DNA of 64,000 bases from Scalesia atractyloides. Its lineage: Eukaryota > Streptophyta > Magnoliopsida > Asterales > Asteraceae. Position 1 is the first letter of the stretch, and every line of letters starts with the position of its first letter. Of this stretch, positions 10,560 to 22,689 are shown one piece after another. The translations under genes and the position numbers were made by a program. The stretch covers positions 12,782,501-12,846,500 of the forward strand of contig CAMTDV010000013.1 in assembly GCA_947069175.1 (NCBI GenBank). Direction: 5' to 3'. The notes under the pieces were generated by a model, which worked only from the letters and a program-made list of their open reading frames with translations, was not told where the DNA came from and did no database searches.

Positions 10560-13152
10560 TGTGACATTTGTAAAAATCAGGTTTTCAAAACCCGCTCCGT
10601 TTTGTAATCGAATATCAAGTTATAAAAGTTACGTTGAATATTTATGATTATTTTGATTTAAAACGATGCATAATTAATAAATAAACTAAACTATAAAAAT
10701 TATATTTGATAAAAAGTTAAAACAAAATAAATAAAAAAATTATGTTGCTGCCGGGACTCGAACCCCGGTCAGCCAAGAACAACTCCAACGACTTAACATA
10801 CACTCACATCACCACTCCGCCACTTTGTGTTTTCTGTTATCTCTAGGAAACAAATGAGATTTATATTCAGACTAGATTAAACCGGTTCCGCCAACTGAGA
10901 AACGGAAATCGGCAAAGCAATCGTCAAATCGTTTGATTTCTCGCGTATTCATGTTCATAACCGATGAACCGATGTCTTTAATCAATTCAGAATTGATTGA
11001 GCATCAAGTCTCATCATTATCGGTCTTCATAACCGAAAAGCAATCAAATCCTGAATACTTCAACCCAAGATCACTCTCGCGACTCAGAAACGTCATAACC
11101 ATACTCCATTTCATTTTCGTCACATTTTCAGACCATCAGAACGCTTAAATCAGTTCGCCGGAATTTTCTGCAAATCCCGCCGGAAAACCGTATTCATCCT
11201 CAAACGGTAATTCTCTCAATATTATTGCAGTTCAACAATTAATAGACTATTTCTAATTTAAACCTCTCAATTGAAATCGAATTCAGGCGCTGTATTCAAC
11301 TAATTCCAGTTCGCCGGAACTCCCCTGAAAATTTATATTTCCGTCTGTGAAGCGGTAAGGGTCTTCAAACACATCGTTAACGTTTGTTTATCACTTCAAT
11401 TCCACATTCGACTAATCAAAATAGTTAATTATCTTGTTCAGTTGAAGAGCATAAAAACAGGAACCGACACATCGCCGGAAATCTGAAATAAACCGTTCAT
11501 CGGTATGTTCACCTCTAATTACCGTCTCTGCCTTTTCATTTAAGCTTTAATAATGTCTGTAAATCGTAAACACAAGGAACGAGTTAGTAAATCAGTTGAC
11601 TGTATTTTGAATGAAGAAGACGAAGCTAACTAAGTTATAAGTATATTTAAAACTAGTAAAATGAACGGGTTAGACACACAGTCCAGCGGTGGACTGTGTG
11701 CAAAATACAAACGCACGTCCCGAGTTCGATTCCTGCTATACCCACTCCTTATATAATAAAATGCCTTTTTGTTTAAAAACTAAACCGGGTTAACCCAGTT
11801 AGTGGTTAAGTATAATAAAAACCGAGATAATAACCAGGTTAGACACACAGTCCAGCGGTGGACTGTGTGCAACATTAAGCCATACGTCGCGCGTTCGAAA
11901 CCCGTCACTAGCACCGGTCCGTTGAATTAAAATGTTTTTGCAAATAAAAGAAATTCGGTTAATTTGAATAAGTGTATAAATATAATTAAAAACAAGATTA
12001 TTTCGGGTTAGACACGTAGCTCAGTTGGTAGAGCTGCGTGCACGCGTACGGGAGGTCTCGGGTTCGAGCCTCACCCAGCGCAAACCATGTCACTGACCGA
12101 ACCGGTCAACAGGTCAACGGTCAACGCAAAATAAACAATTTTTTTTATATTTTTATTTATTTAATTTAATTTAAAAATCAATTAAAAATACTTAAAAATA
12201 ACATTTTTAAAGATAGAAAATAGCCATAAACGCACAAAAAAATATATCTAAAAATTTCATTAAAATCCTTAATAAAATCCACTCATTTAATATATTTTTC
12301 CGTTATTATTTAGGTTAGTAATTCCCGTTGTTCCGCTCATCTAACTCGTGCGCATCTCACCATCTCCAATCCAACGCACCCAATGTGAGTGAATCTTTAC
12401 AAATTCCCCGTTTTAATCACGTTTTGGGGTGTATCATGTGTCTTTGTATATATATTATAGTTAAACCATTGTGCATACATCATATCATGAACTTGTGTAT
12501 ACAATTTATTTCTGTTGTATTGTTGGATGCAAATTTATTATTTTCAGTACATGCAAATTTCATAGGCCGCCGCTCCCCATTACATTATGAGCGTTGAGCA
12601 TGTTCCCCATTTCATTATGAGGTTGAACCTGGCGTGCCCACATACGATCGGCTCCGTTTGATTGAGCCTTGATCGCACAGTTTTATTTATGTTATTTATA
12701 GTATGATGTTGGTATGTTCATGTATGCTGTCATATGTTATTGTATGTTATAGTAGTGACTACTATTTGCTACTGCTTGATTATTTACATTTGCTCATCTA
12801 TGATTATGCACAATTTTTCATTGATAAACTAACAAGTAATTCCTTAATAAATGTTTATCTAATAAGGTTCACTCGCCAACTTATGTTGACCCAAAAACCC
12901 CCATTTTACACATGATACAGGTGAACCAGCAGCAGCTAGGAACACATAGGACTTGGACTAGAAGAATAAAACGATTTAGAGTTGGGATTGTTATGTTTAG
13001 TTTATTTTCTTTGTAATGAATGAACATGTTTGGATATTTGAAAATGTAACTTTGACTTTATTAAATATAAAACATATTAGTAAATGTCATGAGCTTTGGT
13101 GATAACCCAATTATGCCCCGACTCTTATTCCGCTGAGGGTCGGGGTGTGACA
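10560..13152 (+). repeat. 3' LTR of the full-length element
   Basis: Same sequence as the 5' LTR with scattered single-base differences (for example TGTGAC against TGTAAC at the start) and without the 62-bp duplication. It carries the same four tRNA-like modules: antisense near 10744-10830, sense at 11667-11748, 11836-11915 and 12005-12083. Confidence 0.95.
11667..12083 (+). other. Three sense tRNA-like modules in the 3' LTR
   Basis: Counterparts of the modules at 3504, 3673 and 3842. A-box and B-box motifs are kept in all three. The first module differs by one base near its 3' end (ACCCACTCC against ACGCACTCC). Oligo-T follows the last module near 12138. Confidence 0.6.
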
Positions 13153-13157
13153 TTAAT

Positions 13158-14994
13158 GACTCTCAAGTTCTCTCATTCCTCTCAAATATTCTAAGCAAGG
13201 CAGTGAACTCCTAAGTGTTTCAGTGAGTTTTTACTCACTATTTCTTCTCATTTATTTTTTCTTTCTTCTTCTTAACTACTTGATTACCTCTAGGAAGGTT
13301 TCCACAAGTTTGCATGGCAAACTAAGGTGGATCCTCACCATCTTTGAGGTCCAAGGTAGTTATAACTTACTGTTTTGATTTACATTTTTATGTCTTATAT
13401 GTTTTGCTTAAAACTTAGTGAAATTTTGTACCCACCAAGCTTCCAACTAAGCTCATAGTTGTGGGTTTGTGTTGTGATTGATTTCCACAAGAAAGCAAGA
13501 CTCAAAACTTATTAAAAATTCTGCCCAAAATGATCTAAAGTGTTGAAACCATCCAAGCTTTTAACCTTTAGTGTTGAGAGACTTGTGAATGAGTACCGTG
13601 TGAACTATGGAAGCTTTGGCTCTCCAAACTTGTTCCACTACCTTACTTGTATGTTTTGGTACAAAAACAATTTCAATAAAGTGACAAGGCTACATCACGT
13701 CCTCGAACACTTTCCATGCTCGAGATGCACACATCTAGTTTGCTCACTTGATTGTTTTAGTTAGTTAGTTAAATTTAATCTTACATGCATGACCAACCGA
13801 ACTTATCAACTAAGTTGATGAGTTTGTGCTTTGGTGAATCATACAGTGAGGTTTAATGGATGGAAATCATCATACCTCCATGCTTGACTTACATGATAAC
13901 ACATGACGGATGAAATTATAACATATACTATATAATATATATCTATTAACCGAACTATTGACACACACCGGATTATGGTTAGATGTTAAGAACTTAGGTT
14001 AGATTATCTTAGTTTCTAGACTCCTCGTTTGTGATTCTAATGGGTAAATTAGGACCCATGAAAACACATGATAACATAATGTCCAAATGAGTATATAGAT
14101 AAGATATATTTTCGTTGCACATATACTTTCCATATTAATTCCGAATCCAAACTCTCAACAAGCTCCATATACTCATACGCCTTCGTTTTCCAATGTATGG
14201 TAACTTTGGTGCTCCACCCTCAATGACTCGCCATCACGTGTACTTAGGAAGCTTAGCAAACCGTGAGTATACACGACCCCTTTTAATTTTATACGCTTTT
14301 GGGGTGCAATACATATAACTTACTAAATTCGCATAATCACACACAAACTTGCTTGACACAAACAAACAATCTGCTATACATGCTTAATACGTGATGCTTA
14401 GAAATTCATACATGCTAGAAGCCATTCTTGCACTATTCTTGTCATTAAGTTTCGTACGAGCCTACCTTAACACGTATAGCATTATAGGAGTAGCACATCG
14501 CCCGTATTCTTGTGGTCATGTTAAGTTATACAAAACGGTCTTGTCGTTGCGACGACAAGATTACTCTAGTGTAATCTTTGGGTTGACAATTATGTGACGC
14601 ATGCTAATGTTGTAATGATATGCCTTAGTATATGATTTTGCAATGTGGATTCATTTAAACTTTTAAATTTATGCTAGTACTTCAAACTTGTATACTCGCC
14701 AATACTTTAAGTGTTGACATGTACTTTAATATGTATTGGAGGATCTTGATGACGCTACGTTGAAAGAAATCTAGTAGGACGACTAGAAACGCACTTTAAT
14801 TTTGTTAATGTATTGTACTTTGTTTTCTTATTACAAGATGTTGTACTTTGCTTCCAAACGTTGTATTCCCGATTTAAAAATGAAATGAAATTTTGCTTAT
14901 TAAATACTTGTCTCAAATAATCGTTATGAAGTCTCTTACAATCTCGTTTTCGTCTCGCTACGATATTTCTGCCATCATCAGTTGGGGTGTGACA
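13158..14994 (+). mobile_element. Solo LTR, right part
   Basis: Continuation of the LTR begun at 1715. It ends ATCTCGTTTTCGTCTC...TTGGGGTGTGACA, closely resembling the LTR end at 22380-22435, which identifies the family relationship. No gag or pol sequence is seen, and the small open frames inside (13540, 14391) match nothing I recognise. Confidence 0.75.
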
Positions 14995-15480
14995 AACAAC
15001 ACGTCAACACATGATAAGGACCATTAAAGCCTAATTAGTGGTTTTATCATCTAACATGTGTCATTAACATCTAAATGACTTGCTATATCTACTGTGACTT
15101 GTTATATTGTAATATAACACATTAAAACATTCCAAGACCCATTAAGGCCTAATTAGTTGAGTTATCATCCAACATGTGCCATTAACACCTAAATAACTTG
15201 TTATAAAATTAAGCTCTATTAAGGCATAATTAGTGGACTTATTATTTAACATGTGTCATTAATACCTAAGTGACTTATTAGAACCCAATGTAACTTGTTA
15301 TAATGTAGAACTACATATTAACACATGACAAGGTCTGCTAAGGGCTAATTAATGGACTTTCCATCTAACATATGTCATTAATAGTTAAGCGAAGTCATAT
15401 GTCCTAATATGGCATGTCATAGTGTAAAACAAACACATTAACACATAGCAAAGCCTTGTAAGGCCTATTAGTGTAGTTTT
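14995..15480. repeat. Tandem repeat array, right part
   Basis: About four diverged units of the array seen at 1491-1714, with starts near 15000, 15118, 15313 and 15434. The interval 15190-15310 holds a partly deleted unit. Shared words include AACATGTGTCATTAA and CACATTAACACAT. Confidence 0.75.
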
Positions 15481-16380
15481 GTAAATGGTGAGCATCAACT
15501 GTTAATAATTCTAGGGTCATATTAATATTAGATTCATCGATTTTATTTCTTAGTCTAAAAATTGTATATTTTCCTCCCCTGAAATAAACAGAACTTCAAT
15601 TTCTAATTTTTTGAATCCCCCAAGATATCTAGACCTCCTTTGTAATTTCTTTTAGTTTCCTCTATAAATCCCTAAAATTTATTTATCCTCAATGTTTCAT
15701 ATTCGTTCCTTTCGGCCACCATTGCTACCACTGCAAATCCACATCCACTATCCCCTGCCAACTGCTAACGTCAACCATCCACTACCATAGGTTAGGTACA
15801 ACTGATACCAAGTTCAAGTAAGCACCTATCCTTGATTTATTGTTTACCTTATTACATACAGGTTTAATGCTTTTACGTCATCTCCACACTTACAACTACA
15901 AATGCAAAAACTAAAGTAACGCCAAAGCCACCACCGTAGGTCAGCCACTGATCTACAGTAACGATGACCACAACTACCATTGTCAGCCACAGTTGACACC
16001 AAGTTCAGGTAAGCACCCACCCATCATTTATTGTGTGAATGTCTACAACATAATTTGAAAAATATAAAAACTTATTAACTTGGTTTCAATCTTTTTTATT
16101 GTGTCACATCTTTCTAATTACGTTATATAATTATATTTTATATGATTGTTATTATTTTTAAACTAATCAACCAGTTCAAAATTTATACCTTAAGAACCCC
16201 TATACTACAAATGAACATGTAAAACATTGTCCTGACAAGTTTTGATTTTTAAAGTTGGTGTAAATCTATAGATCTATAATTATACTTGTTTTAGTTCTCT
16301 TGTAATTCCTATTTTATAGTGGGTATATATGTTAATGATTGTGCATGCATATATTTATTTGTTCTCTAGAGTAAAACACA
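15481..16380. other. Non-coding stretch with a small internal duplication
   Basis: No gene is recognised. A segment around CAAGTTCAAGTAAGCACC (about 15800-15845) recurs as CAAGTTCAGGTAAGCACC near 16000-16045, each followed by a related TTTATTGT sequence, so a short block is duplicated. Confidence 0.5.
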
Positions 16381-16640
16381 TTAGGGACACTTGGCACTCC
16401 CTTATGAAATAAGGGGATCCGTTGGTATGTAATTAACCCAAAACTTATTAAAACGGATGCCTTTTAAAATTAGACATCATCGCCAATTCATCACATTCCT
16501 CTCACATCTTCCCAGAAAACCCTAAACTACGTCACCGCCGTCTCTCTGATTCCATCTCCAAATCATCCTAATCTGCTATCAATTCGTTGTGGGTTGTTCA
16601 AGTGAAGGTAAGCTTTATTTTTTTCATCATTTAATCGTTT
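16381..16640 (+). other. Possible leftover gene 5' leader and first intron start
   Basis: A C-rich stretch with a telo-box-like AAACCCTAAA near 16517 leads to GTGAAGGTAAGC near 16602, which looks like a 5' splice donor followed by T-rich intron-like DNA. This resembles the 5' untranslated exon of a plant housekeeping gene, but no protein-coding exon is found downstream. It may be a gene fragment or chance. Confidence 0.3.
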
Positions 16641-16900
16641 GTTATTCAACGCTTTCTTTGTTGTTGTTTATCTCTTAAATACTTTAACATCCTAACGATT
16701 AAGATTTTTATCTTATTTTTAGTACTCTTATTTATAGTAACTTCAATCTGATTTGATTAATCGTTGTTGCTAACTTCATCCATTATCATTTGTTGTAGTT
16801 AGTTTTTCTTAGATTTTGCAAATTAAGGTTTTTATTTTTGTTCTTACAATCAAATCAACAAAGGTGTTTATACCATGCCTCTGTCCAAGGTTACTGTAAT

Positions 16901-17576
16901 TAGGGTTGTAAATGAACTAAACATTCAGCGAATAGTTCGTGAACCGTTCGGCGGGAAGTTCGTTTATGTTCGTTCATTTAATAAATGAACGAACACAAAC
17001 AAGAAATTTCGTTCGTTAAGTTAAGCCACGAACATAAACAAAGGATGTGTTCATTCGTTTATGTTCGTGCACATTCGGTTGTGTTCATTTATGTTCGCTC
17101 AGTTTTTAAAAATTTGAAAACTTCGTTAAACTATATGCCTCCCTCAACATCCTTCAGTTGACCATTTCAATTCCAGTTTGTTTAAAAGCTTGATAAGCTT
17201 CAAAATTTTGCGTTAATCATGTTTTTGCTAACTATGTCAACTGTGTTCGGATAATTATGTTAAGTGCTTATTTTTTGGTGGATTCTTCGTAATCTTTGTG
17301 ATGAAAAATGCAGCTTTTGTTCTAAATGAATATATGTTCGTGTGTATTCATTTGTGTTCATAAGCATTGTTTGTGTTCAACATTTGTTTGAGTTCATATA
17401 CATTTGATAAATGTTCGTGAACAGTTTATGAACACATTCATTTCCTTAATGAATGAATACGAACAAGAAATCTCGTTAGGTAAGTGTTCATGAACAGTTC
17501 ATAAACATACCCATTCCTTAGCGAACAAACACGAACAAGACCTCATCCGTGTTTGTTCGATTCATTTACAGCCCTA
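16901..17576. mobile_element. hAT-like non-autonomous element (676 bp)
   Basis: Terminal inverted repeats TAGGGTTGTAAATGAACTAA and TAGGGCTGTAAATGAATCGA (right end read in reverse) are flanked by 8-bp duplications ACTGTAAT (16893-16900) and AATGTAAT (17577-17584), seven of eight identical. The interior is full of GTTCGTT/GTTCATTTATG motifs in both orientations and has no transposase. The 8-bp TSD points to hAT. Confidence 0.8.
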
Positions 17577-17914
17577 AATGTAATACTTTGTTGTATAACG
17601 CGCGATTCGTCAACTAATCTGTTATTTTTTGTTCTTACAATCAAATCACCGAAGGTATTTTTTTTCTTGTAGTTTTTTGTTCATCTAAAATGAGGCATAT
17701 AACCTACCATTTAGAGTTGAGGATGTGTGAAAACTCTCGCTTATTAGAGATATAAAGACTTAAATTAATTGAGACATAAAGACTATAATTAAAAGACATA
17801 AAAACTCTACTCATGAGTTTAGTCTTTAATTCACCATATAATAAATCTCATTAATATTTATAATTTCATTAAATTATAAATTTATTAAGTATCCATGCAT
17901 CAAATTTCCAACAA

Positions 17915-18041
17915 GCCATCACCATTTTGGTGGTGGTAGAGGTTTTGTGCTTCGTGAGGAGAGACTAGGGTTCAATTCCTAGCATAAGGTAAATTGGTGT
18001 AATTTAGGAGTAGTAGTTATGTAATCTTTGTCGTTAAAAAA
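17915..18041 (+). mobile_element. tRNA-derived SINE (127 bp)
   Basis: Bounded by a perfect 16-bp duplication ATCAAATTTCCAACAA (17899-17914 and 18042-18057). An A-box-like TGGTGGTAGAGG and a B-box GGTTCAATTCC lie in the 5' half, and the 3' end is A-rich. The 3' segment GGTGTAATTTAGGAGTA resembles the decayed copy at 33589-33699. Confidence 0.85.
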
Positions 18042-18223
18042 ATCAAATTTCCAACAAATAGCACCCGTTTTGTTCGCATATCGTATGCAAAAATGGCAAC
18101 ACAATATTTGAGTGTCTTATCTAAGACATGAAGTATTGACTACAATTGTCATTAAGTCACAACTCATTTAAACATAAGAAAATCACTAATGGTGTTATAC
18201 CTCTATGAACTGTGACAACTCTA

Positions 18224-18685
18224 AAGTGTTGTTTGTTTTTTAAGAGGTAAATGTCTGTAGTATGTGGACCACATCTGTAGACATCTATAGAGAACAGGTG
18301 GATCATACCTCTGCAGTCTGAAAGAAGAAGACTATTTGTTTTATAAAGTGTGTAGACTTCTAAAATAAACTGGTAGTGTGTACGGACGGTGGTGGTGGGT
18401 GGTGGGTGGTGGTGGACAGTGATGGTGGTAGACGGTGATGGTGGTCGGTGGTGGTAGACGGTGCACGGTGGTGGACGGTGGTGGTGGTGGTGGTGGTGGT
18501 GGTAGTGTTTAACCCTCTGCAGACCTTAGAAGATCTTAGAAGTGGCTGGGCGAAGACTGTATCAAGAAGAGCACGCGCAGACGTTTTTTAATGAACCGTA
18601 TTCGAAAAACAAACAGTTTGCGTGTGTCTGCGCGGCGTAAACAGAAGTGGTTGCACAGAGCTTTTAAGGAAGACAAACAACACCT
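18224..18685. mobile_element. Probable hAT-like MITE with GGT-rich core
   Basis: Ends AGTGTTGTTTGT and, in reverse from the right, AGGTGTTGTTTGT form terminal inverted repeats. I cannot settle the TSD. A GGTGGT-rich minisatellite fills 18378-18510. The right third is related, in opposite orientation, to 32553-32730. Confidence 0.55.
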
Positions 18686-19519
18686 AAGACTCTAGAGATT
18701 GAGATTTGAGACCCCTCATGCCCCTTGCTAAAACGATATAGCTGGCATTTTGAACAACGGTTAGGCATCAGTTGAGATTTGAGGCCCCTCATGACCTTAT
18801 GTGTGATTTCGTAAATTATTTAATGCTCTTTGTTGATGTTATACTTATTTTGTATTATGTTCGTTTAGGTCTTGCTATTGTCTCATCATTTAGAAAAGTT
18901 GGGATGAACCTTATGGTGTTTGCCTGGTTCTATACCCGATGATGTTTGTGCAGTTTTGGTCTTCATGGTTTGTTATATCTTTTTTTTTGTCTAAGAATAT
19001 AATGGAATATTTGTAATGCCAGAATGTCGATCAAGATCCATAAACTTATTGTAGATAAATAGTTCACTTTTTATTAATAATGCAGAATAATACAATACAA
19101 TATAATAAACATAATTATGAAGATATACACTCCTTATTTGTGTTGGAAATATTATTAGAACAATTCCGTATACAAAAGAAGCAATTATTAATACAAAGCT
19201 TTCAATCTTATATGAACAGCATGATTGTCTTCCATTTGAACTTTGTCATTGTTTAGTGAAAATGATTTTTTAACTAACTTCGTACTTAAATAAATTGTAT
19301 TTATATATGATTTATATAGATAATTATTTTTAGGTTTGTGTTATAGCATGTTAGAACTTCACAACGAATCAAATCACGTCAATTCTCGAAGTTGAGTGGC
19401 TAAGATGAATATTGCTAAACTTTGATGAATTGATGATTGTAGTATAAATCTAATCTTTGTCATAAAATGGTGGTTTTGTTGTTCACTCTTAAATTTCTTC
19501 TCATAAATCAATTATGGAG
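18686..19519. other. Non-coding flank before the LARD element
   Basis: No gene is recognised. GAGATTTGAGACCCCTCATG near 18704 recurs as GAGATTTGAGGCCCCTCATG near 18772. The last five bases, TGGAG (19515-19519), are the left target-site copy of the LTR element that follows. Confidence 0.5.
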
Positions 19520-22435
19520 TGTAACGCCTCGTATTTTTTTTATTTTTCTAGTAATAATAATAATAATAATAAACAAAATAAATTCGACGTTTTATGAAAC
19601 TTGTACTTGAAATCGGATCTCGTCGGTACGTTCGGGCCACTCAAAAACGTTAGATCGGGTTAACAGGCCTTGGCCCAACACACCACCTAAACCTAACTAA
19701 ACCCTAAACCTAAATTCAAATAAATAAAACCCCCCACCCTCACACCTTACGCACACTCATCTCCCTGCCCTTCTCCTTTACCCGCCTGCACACAACCCTT
19801 CAACCCCTCAACACCAGCCGCCGCCACCCCTTTCTCGGCGTCTTTCGGCGACCGGCGTCGTCTCTGGCGGCGCCCTTCTTCTCCGGTAACACCTCTTACA
19901 CCCATCTAGACAGCGTAGAGAGAGAGAAAATACGAAACAGATCGATGGCGGCAGTGGCTGTCTCGACCACCCTCGCTGGCGACAGTTCACGGTGGGGGCC
20001 GGCTCGGTTAAGGCAGATTCGGGTTTGGGTTCGTCGGGTTGGGTTGGTTTCGATCGATGGCGATGGTGGGTGATTCAAGTGGAAGATAGAACGACGGCGT
20101 GGCGGCGGAGCAGCGTCGCGGCTGCGACGGCGCATCGGACTAGCGGCGGCGACAGTCGCTGCGTCTCAGCGGCGGCTGCGGTATCTTGAGTTCCCGGTCA
20201 GGTCAGTCGTTCGGCTCAGCCTCGGTTCGGTTCTCCCAGTTTCGGTTCAGGTTTCGGTTTCTTGGTTCAAGTTTTGTTTGTGTATTTTTCGATTCAAGTT
20301 CAGTGGTTATTGTTTCAGATTCGGTTCGGTCTCGGCTCGGATTTTAGTTCCTGTTTGGCTCGGGTTTCGGTCAAGAACAGTCAAACCTGGTCAACTCAGT
20401 CAACTGCCGGTCAACTCGGGTCAGCTCCGGGTCGAATCTCGGTTCAGTCAAGATCACGGCTCATGTTCAGCGGGTTCGGGTCTCGGTGCAGAGGTTCGGG
20501 TCAGCAGTGAGTCAGTGAAAGTCTTAGTTCGGTTCGGGTCTCGTTTGGTGTTCGGTCAAACCTGGTCAACCGTTGGTCAACGGGTCAGATTCAAGTTCGG
20601 TAAAACTCTAAGCCTCGTAGTTCATTTTACTTATATTAATAATCTTGTATTCGCGACCCGAACTTGTACAAATGATAACACTTGAACATAGAAATATATA
20701 TATATATATGTTTCATGATCTAATATTTCGTAACGTCTCTTATAAAATCGTCGTGGTAGAATTATTGCGTTTTGACAAATAATATCGACACTCGTGTGTC
20801 GGGATCGTCCAAAAACAAGGGGAAACTCTGCCCGATTTTCGACTAATATATATATATTTATTTATTATATCTATCGACGAAATATACTTATTCGTTACAC
20901 CTTTCGACAAAATATTATATTGATTTATGATGCTTCCGGCAATATATATATTTACACATTTCTGCTTTCGACAAAATCCATTTAATTATTATACCGTTCG
21001 ACAACATATCTAATTATTATTCTTTTCGACAAATAGAAATCTATTTAACGACAAGATATAAACAGTATTCCTTCCGTCAAAATAAATATATATTATATAC
21101 TTTTCGAAAATTATACTTCTCTAACGGCAATATATATCTATATTACGTGTTTCTGACAAACAATATATACTTATCTACTATTCTTTTCGTTAACGTGCAT
21201 ATATATCTATTATCCCGTTCCGTCAAAATATACATTTATCTATTTTCTTTTAGCCAAACTATATATTTATCTAGTAATCTTTTCCGTCCAAATATACCAA
21301 TATTTATATACATTTACTTGTTAAACCTTCCGACAAGGGTGTAATTATTCGCCAAACCTTTCGACTAAATATGCTCCACGACTATACTTTTTCGCCAAAT
21401 TATATAAGTACACATCTATTATTCTCGTCGACAAAACATAATAATTTGACGAAGGAATATATTTATCCAACTGCAAACATCTATATATATTTTTATCTTT
21501 TATACTTCTCGCCAAAAATATATATATTTATTGTATTATTTTGATAACACTCTTATCTTTGACGAATTTAACTTTAGAGTCGTTACACAAATTCCGTGCT
21601 AAACGTACACGTATCTTCAACTCCGATTCGATTATTCATCCATGTTCGTTGTCATTTAAGGTGGCATTGGTGTCCCCTTTCTCCCACTCATCAACTCGTC
21701 GTGGAATTCCCAAAGAAGACTTAGCAATTCTGTGAGTACACTCGACCCACATTTGTTTTATATCACTTTTTGGGTGTAACATGTTTCCATATACAAAAAT
21801 CACAAACACTTAAACTTTATGAAACGCACAAACAATCCTATACACATGACTACTTGAATCGTATACTTGTTGCTTGTCTGGGGATAAACGTTGTGCTGTG
21901 CTTTAGTCATTAACTATTTTTAGCCTTGTTTGACATGCTTAGCGCTATAGGAATTCACGCATCCACCTCCATCGATTTACACGTGAGGTCATGTTAAAAC
22001 AACGTGATTGCGTTACGGTTTGATTATTAGCATTGCATGCCTTGATATTGCTCTTGTATAGATTTAGTTGCCATGAGGATTGTTCAAACTTTATTCGTAT
22101 ACGTATGCTATGCCTAAACTTGTGTACTCGCCTTTGCTTTTGCATTGACTTTATTTTAAAACATGTTACAGGTTGAAGGAGATGACGCTATGAAAACAAT
22201 ATAGCAAGGACTAGATACACACAAATTAGACGTTAGGTTTAATGTCGACGTATCAATTTTGTTATAACTTTGCAAATGTTAGATTGTTCTTTGTTTTGTT
22301 ACATTGATGTATTTGACAATTTTTATGAAATGAAATATGGTTTAATTAATTATTGTCACTTAATAATGTTGTGAGCAATGAGCAATCTCGTTTTCGTCTC
22401 ATCCCGATGTTTCCGCCATCGGTTGGGGTGTTACA
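19520..22435 (+). repeat. 5' LTR of the LARD element
   Basis: Starts TGTAACGCCTCGTATT and ends TTGGGGTGTTACA before the PBS. It has a GC-rich 5' third (19800-20200), a TTCGGTTC/GGTCAAC-rich stretch (20200-20610), and an AT-rich stretch with TTCGACAAA-like words recurring about every 40-50 bases (20835-21490). Overlapping open frames on both strands in the GC-rich part have no recognisable homology. Confidence 0.93.
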
Positions 22436-22438
22436 GAT

Positions 22439-22451
22439 TGGTATCAGAGCC
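22439..22451 (+). other. Primer-binding site of the LARD element
   Basis: TGGTATCAGAGCC lies three bases after the LTR end, identical to the site at 5054. It indicates priming by initiator methionine tRNA. Confidence 0.9.
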
Positions 22452-22689
22452 ATAACTATAGGGAATTAGGTAGATTGCTACGCTTTTGACCTAGTCTATA
22501 GTTAAGTACCATACTTGACCATACGTGATTCACATGCTAATTTCTTAAAACGTCTCCTATATGTTAAATTTATGAAATGCTTTACGTGTTCACACTCGTT
22601 ACATTATTTCAATCATACGCCTTCCCTAATGCATTTTACTCGATTATACTAAACTCGAAAACACTCGTATTACACAAGTGAGACGACTT

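Larger units (their letters stand above)
2397..13152 (+). mobile_element. Full-length Ty3/gypsy chromovirus-type LTR retrotransposon
   Basis: A 10.8 kb element with two long LTRs (2397-5050 and 10560-13152), a primer-binding site directly after the 5' LTR, gag and pol reading frames, and a polypurine tract before the 3' LTR. It is flanked by a perfect 5-bp duplication TTAAT (2392-2396 and 13153-13157), so it is a single insertion into the older solo LTR. Domain order gag-PR-RT-RNase H-integrase-chromodomain-like tail is that of Ty3/gypsy chromoviruses, probably Tekay/Del-like. The LTRs differ by few substitutions and one 62-bp duplication, suggesting recent insertion. gag and RT carry frameshifts, so this copy is unlikely to be autonomous now. 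Confidence 0.95.

Noticed and set aside
20262..20685. Overlapping open frames as a gene
   Set aside because: They lie within an LTR in TTCGGTTC/GGTCAAC-rich low-complexity sequence, recur in the second LTR and show no domain.
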